DNA of 64,000 nucleotides from the NCBI GenBank assembly GCA_021399435.1, contig JAJTUP010000023.1:806001-870000 (forward strand), given 5' to 3'. The translations under genes and the position numbers were made by a program. Shown here in pieces: positions 10,571 through 20,971 of this stretch; the stretch's first letter is position 1; each line of letters begins with the position of its first letter. Origin of the DNA: Diaporthe sp. PMI_573 (taxonomy: Eukaryota; Ascomycota; Sordariomycetes; Diaporthales; Diaporthaceae). The notes under the pieces are model-generated. The model saw nothing but the letters and a program-made list of their open reading frames with translations, was not told where the DNA came from and did not search any database.

Positions 10571-11691
10571 TACCGCGTTAGTTTGACGCCAAAAAGGTAG
10601 TAGATATGTAACCCCCCAGCCTTGCGCCCCCCCTCCTTTGCTAATATTTTCTCTCTATTCCATCTTTCTCTTCACGGGTCTGTTCACTCGCCCCTCCTCA
10701 AATCAACGACAAGGTAACCTCTACCCGCTTGCTTGCCTTCGTTGATCCACTGAATCTCGGGAGATGACAGGCGGTGTTTTCGTCGAGGGCTGCGGGTATG
10801 CATCATACCATGACACCTTCGTCTGAGTGTCTTGAGAGCATGCCATTTCCAAAAGTCGAAGGTGAATATTGCTAAAAGTTAGAAAACTTTTGAAGACTGG
10901 GAGAGTAAGCGCCGATGCGAGTTTCGGGAGTAGATTCTTGTAGAAGTCAGCACCGAAGGCTCTAATACTATCCACGATTTAGTACTTCTATGACAACGGA
11001 ATCATCGGCGGGGGGGGGGGGGAGAAATCCAGCTTTTTGGGTTGGGTCTTCAATGGCACAGGGCGTTGAGTGGCATTTCTTGGCGGGTCAAGGAGCAGAA
11101 AGTCGACTGGGTCTCAGGAAGCGAGACCCAGTTTTAAGTTACAGCTTCTACCTGCATCAATGTTAAGGACCTCAACCGTTGGAAGCGCGTGAGTGGCATC
11201 TGCATCCCAGCCGTTCAAGGGCTGTACTTCACCCAGGCTGAGTCTGATGCAACGTACGAGCTAGCTCTGCTGTTGTTGGCCGCTGCCTCTTGGTTCACGC
11301 CGAACCTGTTTGCTTGAAGCCTTTAGGCGCTCAATGCATTTGAAGAGCACGTTGATGTCTTCTCAATCTGACTCATTTTTCCTTACATTCATTCGCATGC
11401 GTCCCATACTCTTGAGCCTATTGACGAAGTCTGGCTGCTCGTGTTGTGTGGTTCACGAGTTCACTGGTGTCATAAAACGCCCTACGCCGGCCGACCCCAC
11501 ATGCACCCGCCCTACAAAGTGTCATGGCTATCCCAAATTTGAACTACCGCGTGATGTTTTATTCCTCTCCGAAATATAAAATCATTGAGGCGACCCGGGG
11601 AGAAAGAGCAAATGTCACTGACGTACCAGCCAACAAGGATTGATCTCTTGACTATTTCCAATATTCCCCAATAACTTGGATCTACGCACAC
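10571..11691. other. long intergenic region with a G tract and a hairpin
   Basis: The gap holds a CT-rich stretch (about 10625-10700), a run of 13 G (11010-11022) and a perfect hairpin (listed separately). No gene is seen. The right end must contain the promoter of the cystathionine synthase-like gene. Confidence 0.4.
11106..11132. repeat. 10-bp perfect inverted repeat (hairpin)
   Basis: ACTGGGTCTC and GAGACCCAGT are separated by 7 bases (AGGAAGC) and followed by TTTT. It could be a regulatory operator or a transposon relic. Nothing else ties it to a gene. Confidence 0.5.
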
Positions 11692-13405
11692 ATGTCCGCA
11701 AAGATAACCACGGCCTTCGGCGAGGCAGTGCCGCCCGCCCCTCGCCATTCAGTGACGGTGCACATGGGCGGGTGGGACATGGCCGAGAAGTACGGTGACA
11801 AGTCGTCTTCTGTGATTGCCCATTTCAAAAATGCCTATCCACGCATGAAACCGCATCGAGACATTGCTCAAGTAAGACCGCCTCTTCTGATTGTCGGCAG
11901 GTTTTGAAAGCTCACATGGCTAACGATCCATCTAGCTGAGCAACGCAGTGTTGAGGCACATCAACGCTGTTAATTCAGACTGCTTCTTGTTCTCATCGCT
12001 GCAGTCTGCGAAAGAATGCATCGAGTATTCTGTCTCTCCAGCTCGCGCTGATGGCAGTGGCAAAGAGCCAGTGAGAGAGAACGAGATGAATGTACGGGCA
12101 TTCAATGCGAAGGATGTTTTCTATGCCGTTATATTCCCAGAAAGCCAGAGGACTGTGGTGGCTGGATTCTGGAGCACTCCCGGCGCCGGAGTCTCATCTC
12201 GTTTTGCTGAAGTCAATCTGGATCACCTTGATGCACTGAAAGAAATACCTGTTCCGGCGAGCGAACCCTCCAGGGAAGCCTTCGAGGGTGCCGTCTACAA
12301 GGTGCTGAGAGAACGGATTATTTCCTACCTCGAACGAGCCCCTTTGAACCCTTCTGAGCAAGTGCGGCCTTCGACAGATGACGTCTATTTCTTTCCTACT
12401 GGCATGGCTTCCATCTACAAGCCTCACTCATACCTGCTCAAGAGCAGCCAGCGCAGAGGCAGCACAGTTTTGTTCGGCATGGCGTTTATGAACACCCTCA
12501 CGGCCTTCGAAGAATTTGGTCCTCAATGCAAGTTTCTGGGAAACGGCACACAGGAGGACCTGTGTGCCTTGGAGGAAATTCTTCGGGAAGAGCGCGAGGC
12601 AGGTCGCAAGGTTCAAGCAATCTGGGCCGAGTTCCCAGCCAACCCGTTGCTGGTCACACCAGACCTCTGCCGACTCCGTGAAATGGCCGACGAGTACGAC
12701 ACCGTTCTTGGCATTGACGATACCATCGGGAGCTGGGCCAACATCGACATTACTGCCATGGCTGACATCGTCGTCACCTCAGTGACCAAGTCATTCAACG
12801 GGTATGCAGACGTCATTGCGGGTAGCGCCATCCTCAACCCCACATCTCCACGGTATCACGGCCTCAAGGAGCTCTTCAAGGAATACTATGTTCCGGAACT
12901 GTACGTAGCTGATGCCGAAACGATCGAACGCAACAGTCGCGATTACCTTGTCCGTACAACTCGACTCAACCATAATGCGAGCATTCTGGTGAACTACCTT
13001 CAGTCTTGCTCTGAAGACCCCCAGAGCTCCGTCCGGCAGGTCCACTATCCCTCAGTCAACCCATCGAGACACCTCTATGAGTGCTTTAAACGCCCCGTGA
13101 CGGACGACTTTACCCCTGGCTATGGTTGCCTGTTTAGTGTTGAGTTTGAGACCCTTGCCGAGACGCGGGCGTTCTACGAAAATCTGAACGTGCACAAGAG
13201 TGTGCATCTAGGTGCTCCATTCACTCTAGCCTTTGCTTACACAATGTGCACTTACAAGAAGAAGTTTAACTGGGCCGCCAAGTATGGTATGAAGCCGACG
13301 CAGATAAGGATCACCGCTGGGCTGGAGGACACGGAGACCCTACTGGAAGACTTCCGGATCGCGGTCAAGGCTGCAGACAAGGTCAAGCATGCGTCTGCAG
13401 CCTAG
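11692..13405 (+). CDS. cystathionine gamma-synthase-like PLP enzyme
   Basis: Two exons, 11692-11871 and 11936-13405, with a 64-bp intron (GTAAGA...CTAG), give 549 aa. It belongs to the Cys/Met-metabolism PLP (fold type I) family. The PLP lysine is about Lys345 in SVTKSFNGYADV, and the cofactor-binding aspartate lies upstream in LGIDDTIGSW. The region YFFPTGMASIYKPH holds the substrate/PLP phosphate site. Family chemistry is gamma-replacement joining an activated homoserine to cysteine in the transsulfuration/methionine route. The N-terminal 150 residues match the extended fungal type with FGEAVPP near the start. It lies next to an MFS exporter and other accessory genes rather than sulfur genes, so it may be a specialised paralogue of the primary MET7-type enzyme. 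The frame is intact with no damage. Confidence 0.88.
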
Positions 13406-14984
13406 ACCATGCATGTCTTAGATAAAGTGGATCATGTGTATGCTGAGAAGGTACATGATAGTGAGCCATGCTGTTTCTGATACCACGTACTGCTGGCAAG
13501 CGAGAACAACGTTCTGCACATCTCGGCGCATCGTATTATTATACGTCATAGTGTATATTTTGAAGTGAACCCTTCTAATCACGTGGGCAACCCTCTGCAA
13601 AGCAATTCAATTGCTGCACTTGCAAAGACGAAAGGAGTGTGTACCATCCGCATGATGACCGAAGCTTTACCCATAAATCGTGGCCGACTTAAGTGCTCTT
13701 GGGACTCAACAGCGTCCGTCATCCAAAAGACGAAGTTTTCCACCCCTGCGCGCCGTATTGAAATCCAACTCATTGATGCCATCCACCGCCCTGTCGGCAC
13801 ATTACGTGGACTTTTGAGGAGACCGTGTCAGACGATCATTCTTACAGATGATGATTTCAAATCACATTCTCGTGAGTGATGGGACTTGACATGTCAATTT
13901 ATGGAGTAGGTCATCTTCTTGGGCCCTAGAGAACCCTCGGGGATACTGCGTAGTGGTTTTGCTCCTTACCACTGATCATTGCTCCGAGGGGCAAGCACAT
14001 TAGTAACTGATGGCGTGCCTCAACGACTTCAGGAACTAATCCACATCGTAACCCCCGTAACGTAGACGATCAGCGTCCTGTCAGTATCATGTTCGGGTGG
14101 TTCCAAATGTTTGTAGATAAGTGAGAGAATATATACATATACATATATATACAAGACGAGCCGTTGAAGTATTAAATTCACATGCGGATTTGAGTGGCGA
14201 TTTCTTCCTTGTTGGTGATCGGTGGCTTTGCGAAATGGCTCGAGTAACTCCAGCTGACCCCTGACCCTACCTATGAAGGCCAAGACCACTGATCTCGTGG
14301 CAGGCGCCCTGCCCTATTCGACAGCATCCGTATCTCGTTGATACCAATCTTTCGGCTGTCATCCTCGCCGATTATTTCCAGGCTAGCGAAACTTCGACAA
14401 CTCGTCAATATCAGCACTGAAGCGAGATTCAACAAGCATTGCACACAAGTGATTAGACGGGCCTTTCAGGAGGAGATGCCATACTGGTCATGGCGAAGAG
14501 GTCGGCACTTTCTTTTACGTCCATGGATGGCGTAATAGAAAGACATTCATCGGCAAATGAAGTAAAGATTTGTCACCCTATTATGCTGCCAGCCCTCTCT
14601 TGCGCTTTAAGCGTTGACGACCTGCCTAGGGCGTGATCATACCTTCCTCATTCAGAATACACAATCTATGGCGTATTATGGTTGAGGCTTTTCCCCGTAT
14701 GACACTGACATAATCCAGAAGCTGATTTTCAGAATTGAATGGATCTACATGACTAGCCCAAAGTGGAGTAAATGCCACAGAACGCCCTTTGAACGCCAGG
14801 ATATCAGCCGATGACATAGAAGGTCAACCACGAGCACGCCAGAATTACCCTATATCGTCGGACAGTACCTAACTCGTCTTGACGGAGGCTTCATTCTTTT
14901 TGCATTCCAAAACTCGCAATTTGAACCATCGTTATATATCCGAGGAACTAGCCTTCTGTGGCTAATCGGCATTGATCTGTCAGC
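13406..14984. other. intergenic, no gene seen
   Basis: About 1.6 kb of unremarkable composition with a TA-rich microsatellite near 14128-14150. The short open frames on both strands show no domain pattern. Confidence 0.4.
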
Positions 14985-16891
14985 ATGGTCGATCTACTTA
15001 GTGGCCACATGCATTCTCTCACCGGTGGGCACGCACATGATGGGCCGCCACTCAATTTTTCAACACCTCAGCCGAAACAAGAAATGCAAGATGCAGCTCT
15101 AGAAAGCAAAGAAGTTTCAGATCCTGACAGTGCAGAGAAAACGAATGTCAAGGGGTTTCAATTTGCAATAGTCATGGTGGCAGTCTGCTTTATATTCGCC
15201 GTGGTCGGATTGGTACGTCAACACGGCTAGCAACCTTTCAACCCCGAGCCATGCAGAATCTAATTATCGTAAGATTTTAACTAAGAGAAAACTGTTCAGG
15301 ACAGTACCATAATCGCAGTGGCTCTTTCGGCGATAACTAGTGACTTTAAAACATCGTCACAAATCGGCTGGTACCTTTCTATCTAGTACGTTCCCGTAAC
15401 AAGTCCCCAGTGCTGCCGAACCTGTAGTTCCCACACTGACATTCCAGCCGATTGATGTCTGGATCCTGCCAGCCTCTTTTCGGGAAGCTGTACAGCCTGA
15501 TGCCAGCGAAGCGACTTGTGCTCGTGAGCCTGCTCCTATTCGCCTCCGGAAGCCTTCTCGCCGCTCTCGCGCCCACTTCGCCGGCTCTCATCGTTGGAAG
15601 GGCGGTTACAGGGCTGGCAACAGCAGGAGTCACATCAGGTGCATTTGCGTGAGTCAAACAGACACTGCGGTAGAAACATGCGTCAGCTGAATACGTCAAA
15701 CATAGCATCATTATCGCGCTGACACCGCTGAGCAGTCGGTCGAAATATTCGGGCATCGGCGCCGCCACCGAGGCAGCTGCTTCACTTACGGCTCCACTGA
15801 TTGGAGGTGCTCTAGTGGATCGCCTGAGCTGGCGTTGGTGTTTCTACATCGAGCTGCCATTTCTTGCAGTGTCGTTTGTTCTATTGACTTTTTTCTTCAA
15901 GGCATCTCACGGCGGTGGCGTAAGAGGGCCCAGCTTCAAAGCAGTGCTGCGAACGCTAGACATTTTGGGAACATTGATCCTCATTCCAGCCTTCACTTGC
16001 CTAATATTGGCATTGCAGTGGGGAGGAAATGAGTACGCCTGGGCAAATTGGAGAGTCATAATGCTACTTGTGCTTTCAGTCACTCTGGCGACTGCATTCG
16101 TGGGCTGGCAGATTTATCTCAAGGAGCGAGCAACCATCCCTGGTCACATTCTGAAGAGACGCAACGTTGTATGCGGGTTCCTGTTTGCTTGCTGCAACAA
16201 CGGCGCTCTTTCAGTTGTTGAATATTTTGTCAGTGACTCCAGGGACATTTCTTTAGTGAGCTGCATTGACCAATTCTTTCAGATGCCCACCTACTTCCAG
16301 ATCGTTCACGGCATTTCAGCAACAAGCTCCGGTCTTCTAGTTTTGCCTAGCGGCATTGGCCTTATCGTATCAGTCCCTTTAGCAGGGTTTCTAACATCTT
16401 TACTGGGATATCCGAATCCGTTCATGATTCTCAATGGCATTTTGGTCCCCGTGGCCACTGGTCTGTTGACTACTGTCAAGTCCAGACCAGGTACATGGAA
16501 GCTTCTTGTCTTTCAAGCCATGATAGGCTTCGGAGCGGGCATCGGCTTTCAAGGTCCCCAGATAGCCGTTCAAACTATTCTTTCCGACACTGACGCACAA
16601 ATCGGCATAGCAACAATACAGTTGGCACAAGCCTTAGGTCCGGCTGTATTTGTAGTTGTCTCACAGACTATCGTCGCCAAATCGCTTTCTACGATCTCAA
16701 AGGCAGAAAATGGTCAGCAAGATCATTCTGCATTTAAAACTCAGTCAACCTTCGACGGATTAGACGATGAAAGCAGGTCTAACTTCAGCAATGCCCTTGG
16801 TGGAGCATTTACCGTCCCTCTAGCTCTTGGCTTTGTCGTCCTGGTGACATCTCTATGCATGCGGTGGCAATCTGTCAAGAGAAAAGCCTAG
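14985..16891 (+). CDS. MFS multidrug/toxin exporter (DHA2, 14-TM type)
   Basis: Five exons restore one frame of 548 aa: 14985-15212, 15300-15385, 15448-15648, 15706-16228 and 16283-16891. All donors are GTACGT, GTGAGT or GTCAGT and all acceptors end in AG. The last intron is 54 nt with no stop, so it can be misread as coding. Family marks are LDSTIIAVALSAITSDF in TM1, GRAVTGLATAG in the TM4 region, and IGAATEAAASLTAPLIGGALVD followed by WRWCFYIELP, the classic DHA2 motif C and TM6 stretch. The N-terminal tail has about 60 polar residues and the C-terminus is short. Such proton antiporters export drugs or self-made metabolites at the plasma membrane. Its position near oxidoreductase and acyltransferase remnants fits a former biosynthetic cluster, but the cargo is unknown. 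Confidence 0.88.
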
Positions 16892-18602
16892 CATGGCATC
16901 CATTCGATTGACCTCTGCCTAGTTCTTTAGTAAGTCCAGCTTGGTCTGAAGTCTGTGTCTACTAGCAGTGATCATACCTACTAAGTCCTTATTTCCCAAA
17001 CTGTCTTGAGACATGATAACTGACTGGAATTGTTTGTGCCAAGGTCTATCCTCGAAGGGTTGCGTCTGCGCATAGGGTAATATAGTGAATGGGGTTCCGT
17101 ACGGCTCTCAAAAGGGTGTCCTCTAGGGCCTGTGTTGCAGTCAAATTCTAGCATTTACGCCCACTTCATGAAAGGAGGGGAAGACCAAGAAGAGAAAAGG
17201 GGGGGCGGGGGGCGATGGGGTGGATTTCAGGTTCACAGAGCAGCTCTACAGGTTTTCGGAAATTTCATTATCCATGGGCCCAGGCTTCACTACACCCATA
17301 TATGGATCTATTCTAGTCGGGATGACTTGATGAAGCGTCAGGCAAACATCTGACGAGATCAGAGGGATAGACTAGGCTGATATATATATATATATATTAA
17401 GTATCCAAATGCAGGCCAAAAGAGAAAGATGAAAAGAAAAGATATTTGAAGGAAGATCAGTGTGGGTCGAACCCAAAACCTATCTGCAAAAGCGAAGTGT
17501 CGAAAGACTAGTGTGATTAGAATCCAAATCTATTGGCAATAGCCAGTTTAACTGAGCTACTTCGCTGAAGGATGTGCCTTTACAATGCTTCATAAGGTCG
17601 TGTCAAAATGTCCCGGGCGGTAGTTGCTGGCCGGTGTCTATACGGTCTAGGGGCTAGGCAGACGCCGAGGCTTGAGTCACACCGCGGGCTGTAGGCAAAC
17701 AGCAATCCATTTGGTGCAACAACTCTGTAAAAAAAATTGCACTACAAAATCTTTGGGAACTCTCACATTTCAATATCGGGGCAATTGATCATGTCCGTAA
17801 ATCCTGTGATGAGGCCTCATCCGGTGATACTCTGATTCTATTTCCGATCTTCGCCGGAGATATTTGTCCGGTGACGGGAAGCAAAGGCTGACGCTTTCGC
17901 GGGGGGGGGGGGGGGGAATGCAAAGTTTTGCATTTCGCTTCCTGGCATTGAAACATGCCTCCGTAATGGGTGATATTTGATCCAGAACAGGAAATACTCC
18001 TCGCATTCCAGCTGATGTGCATAAGATCCTTTTGCGTTATCGACGCTGGGCACTCCACAAAACTAGTCCCATGACGCTTAAAGTAGGGCTGACAGGTCGC
18101 ACCGATGTTCCAGACTCTTAGGATCCCGACAATTCGATTAGGACTTACTTCGCAACACCATACCAGCGGTTACTCCCACCGACAGCCGCACGTTGGTTGA
18201 TCTATTGCGGGGACGACACCACGATCCTGAGCGGTGTATAGTCTGTATAAACCGTAAGACCTAGTGAATCCTGCCAAGAATATGGTTGTCTCAAATGAGT
18301 AAACTCCGTGTGAAGTGTTGTGAACAGAGGCAATCGATGCGATTCTCAACATCTAGCCTCAGTAAAGATGACTTTTTGGCTACTGCGTTGAGACGTATAA
18401 ATCTGGCCGTGCTCGCCGTTTTTCTCATGCGATACAGAACGATCTTCTCATTCAACCCTCACCTCTGTATCCTAAAGCTACCAAGACGCAAAGCCTATCA
18501 ATCTAAAGTAAGTCTTTCACTGCATAGCCAATTACAGGTGTTTGAAATCTGAGGATGACCATCCATCTGCTAAGTCTGACTCTCGGCTTTCCTTCTTCTA
18601 GA
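16892..18602. other. intergenic with microsatellite, tRNA-like remnant and G tract
   Basis: About 1.7 kb without a gene. It contains a TA microsatellite near 17380-17398, the tRNA-like relic listed separately and a run of 16 G at 17901-17916. The right end carries the promoter and 5' leader of the small secreted protein gene. Confidence 0.4.
17491..17566 (-). other. decayed tRNA-like sequence (Gly-GCC-like)
   Basis: On the minus strand the ends AGCGAAG and CTTCGCT form a 7-bp stem exactly 76 nt apart. After it comes TAGCTCAGTTAAACTGG, a good A-box/D-arm, and then an anticodon-type loop TTGCCAA (anticodon GCC). GATTCTAATCA follows, 8 of 11 matches to a B-box. The T-stem does not pair, and a second B-box-like GGGTTCGACCC lies just outside (17464-17474). 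This is a relic or tRNA-derived SINE fragment, not a working tRNA. Confidence 0.3.
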
Positions 18603-19028
18603 ATGAAGTTCAACGCTGCCCTCATCATGGCTTTGGCACAAGCCGCCAACGTGATATCAACTCCGGCCTCACCAGCAGCCGCTAAATGCGGCGACCTAGG
18701 CGTCTCCATCGTCAACGAGACGCTGCTCCCTCCCAATGTTGACCCCAGCGAGGTTCGCGCCTGTGTCAACCATCCAATTGGTGGACATGAAACTACAATT
18801 GAGCGCTCGCTCGAGAAGAGGGCTTGCTATTACGGGCCCAAGAAGAGCGGCTGCGACAAAGGGTACTGCTGGAAGAAGTGCGGTGAAGTTGCAGGGCCAT
18901 GGTGCTGGACAGCCCGCGCCGACGGCTTTGGCGACTGGTATACCTGCAAGTCAGACTCGGACTGCAATACCGGGATGAAATGTGGAAACGCTGTGGGCGG
19001 GTGCAAGGACTGCGGATGCAGCTGCTAG
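18603..19028 (+). CDS. small secreted cysteine-rich protein, IDI-2-like, with Kex2 site
   Basis: A 141-aa protein with signal peptide MKFNAALIMALAQAANVIS, an acidic propeptide and a dibasic Kex2 site LEKR at about residue 73. Cleavage would release a mature domain of about 65 residues with 12 cysteines, including CWKKCG, PWCWTA and a CKDCGCSC end. The start at 18603 is preferred over an in-frame upstream start because it exposes the signal peptide. The cysteine pattern resembles IDI-2, a Podospora protein induced during heterokaryon incompatibility, and similar effector-like proteins. This is recognition by pattern, not alignment. Possible roles are antagonism of other microbes or host interaction; none is shown. 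The gene lies among accessory genes, as such proteins often do. Confidence 0.8.
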   Translation: MKFNAALIMALAQAANVISTPASPAAAKCGDLGVSIVNETLLPPNVDPSEVRACVNHPIGGHETTIERSLEKRACYYGPKKSGCDKGYCWKKCGEVAGPWCWTARADGFGDWYTCKSDSDCNTGMKCGNAVGGCKDCGCSC

Positions 19029-19470
19029 CTGGTGGACTCTCAGCGTGGGAACTACTAGTAGAGAGTCAGAGGGCGGAAGTAGCCTTTGATTCATGTGTTA
19101 CATGCCATTAGTAGGCTGTAATTGCTGTCAAACTCATATTAACTAACTTGAAGGGTTGAGTCACTATAAATCCCAAATACCTAGTATTACATTTATTTAT
19201 GCTCTGGGAGTAAGATTATATAGACAAGTAATTACAGCCTGAGTGCCTACCTAGGTAGGTAGCTTTCTGTGCCTATGAGGATGATAGTAAGATATTTATA
19301 TTCACTATTTAAAAGAATAGCAGGCTGCAGTGGCTCTCATTGTAGGGTCGATCGTATCTTCTGACCCCAACGTATTCATCTGCCTCGAATGTTGCCGGGG
19401 GGGGGGGAGAAAATTCGGGTACATTACATCAAGGGAAAACATCTGTACTTGGCTCGATCCACAGGAATTG
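19029..19470. other. convergent 3' intergenic region
   Basis: AT-rich stretch between the secreted-protein gene and the acyltransferase remnant. It contains a run of 11 G at 19397-19407. No gene seen. Confidence 0.4.
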
Positions 19471-20967
19471 TTAGGCCAGTTGGCCCAGCCATGCTTCCAG
19501 ATCCGCCATGACACGCTCTCCAAAGGACACATCGAGAAGGCAATCCTGCCAGCTCCCACCAACGCACAGTCGCTCTCCCGCCACAGTGAGGGGTGAGATG
19601 TTAATCGCAGCCGCGGTCGTCTCGGTGCTCAGGGCGAACTGCGCTCTTCGAATCGCCCAGACGTCAACTTCATCACCAGTCGCCGCCGGTGGTTGTGCGC
19701 TGTCGCTGTCGCTAGGAACGCTCTTGGACAAAGCCGGGTCCAGGACGCTGATACCTGTAACCCACCACGAGTGCGGCCGGGGCCTCCGGGCTGCTTTGTT
19801 CATCTCCTGTTGCCAGTCACCTACGAACCTCATCATCCCAACCATGTCGTTCTTCAGGCCCGTCTCAACCCGATTCTCGAGCTCTCTCCGCACCCTGGCA
19901 GCAGTCGACCAGATCAATTCTGCCAGCTCAGGAGACAACACTGCTGCCTCTGCTTCAGGGCTGTTGGGAGCAGTTGTTGGGCGTGAGAGCAGGGACCGAA
20001 ACTGGCTTATGAGCCCACGCTCAAATTCATGACTCATAAGAGTCACAAAGTTTCCCATAGTGCTCTGGGGCTTAAACCACGGGTAAGCCCTCCCAGGGTC
20101 GTTCGGGTCTATGTATCGCCGCATATCTACAGTGGTACCGCTTGCAAATGCAGGTGCAGCGTCCTCTGCCAGCTGTGAAGCGAGAGAGGTGAGCGTCAGC
20201 GCATGTAGAAGGCCGGTGAGCGTGGTCTTGTGCTGTCGGCAAGCACTCAGTATTTTCCCCAGCGGCTTGGCCTCAACGTCAAAGGCGCGAACCTGTGTTT
20301 TAAACGGGCTTGAGCGGGGTGGTATAGGTGCCCATTTTGCCATGGTTTGTCTGAATGTTGTTGGGCCGTATTCTTTCCACACCGTCTTGAGAACGAAAGG
20401 GACCGTTAGAGGTAGTTTGCATATTTCCTCAACCGGTGGCGGTAGTTCAGGAACTGAGTCTGGCAGTTTTATCATTGACCGATCATCCATATCATTTTCT
20501 GGGTCCTTGCCAATGCTGTTGAGGGCTTGCAGAAGATGCGAGTGGAATATCTTGCCGCTTATTCCGTCGCAATGAGGGTGATTCCATGTAAACACGATCT
20601 CCAAAATATTTGTCGGTTGGACGTGTATGACAACAATCCTCCACCCTGGCCGTTTATCAATCTCGGGGTAGGTAGCGTCAACCTCATTTGCCAGGAGGTC
20701 CTGTAAATCGTTGTCGAAACATGCGTCCAGATCAGACTCCTTGAAATGCCATGTGACGTGCTGGCGCAAGTTGAGTGTCTCTAGCTGAACCCATTTAGGG
20801 CTTGGAGACTCCGCATCTGCAATTGCAACTTGCAAAACAGGATGTTTGAGCACAGTGTTAACAATGGCGTTTTCAACAGCTTGAACCAGCTTGTTTATTG
20901 ACTCAGAGCCGGGTCCTGAGAGCCTCGTGGGAATCGAGTAGCGGCCTGATACTGAGGTACCTCGATA
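19471..20967 (-). pseudogene. 5'-truncated alcohol acyltransferase (HxxxDG family)
   Basis: The minus-strand frame is open from 20967 to its stop at 19471. It resembles fungal alcohol O-acetyltransferase/condensation-fold acyltransferases that transfer acetyl or other acyl groups from CoA to an alcohol. The catalytic motif HPHCDG (HxxxDG) lies in TWNHPHCDGISGKIFHSHLL, and a second conserved segment TTVDMRRYI lies mid-protein. The first ATG-type start would be well inside the domain. Upstream codons (RYSIPTRLSG...INKLVQAVENA) are conserved-looking coding sequence with no Met before a TAA at 20968-20970, so the 5' end is missing. Four bases further on begins the equally truncated GMC gene in the opposite direction. 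The body has no stops, so the loss is recent or the remnant is still read. Confidence 0.75.
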
Positions 20968-20971
20968 TTAG

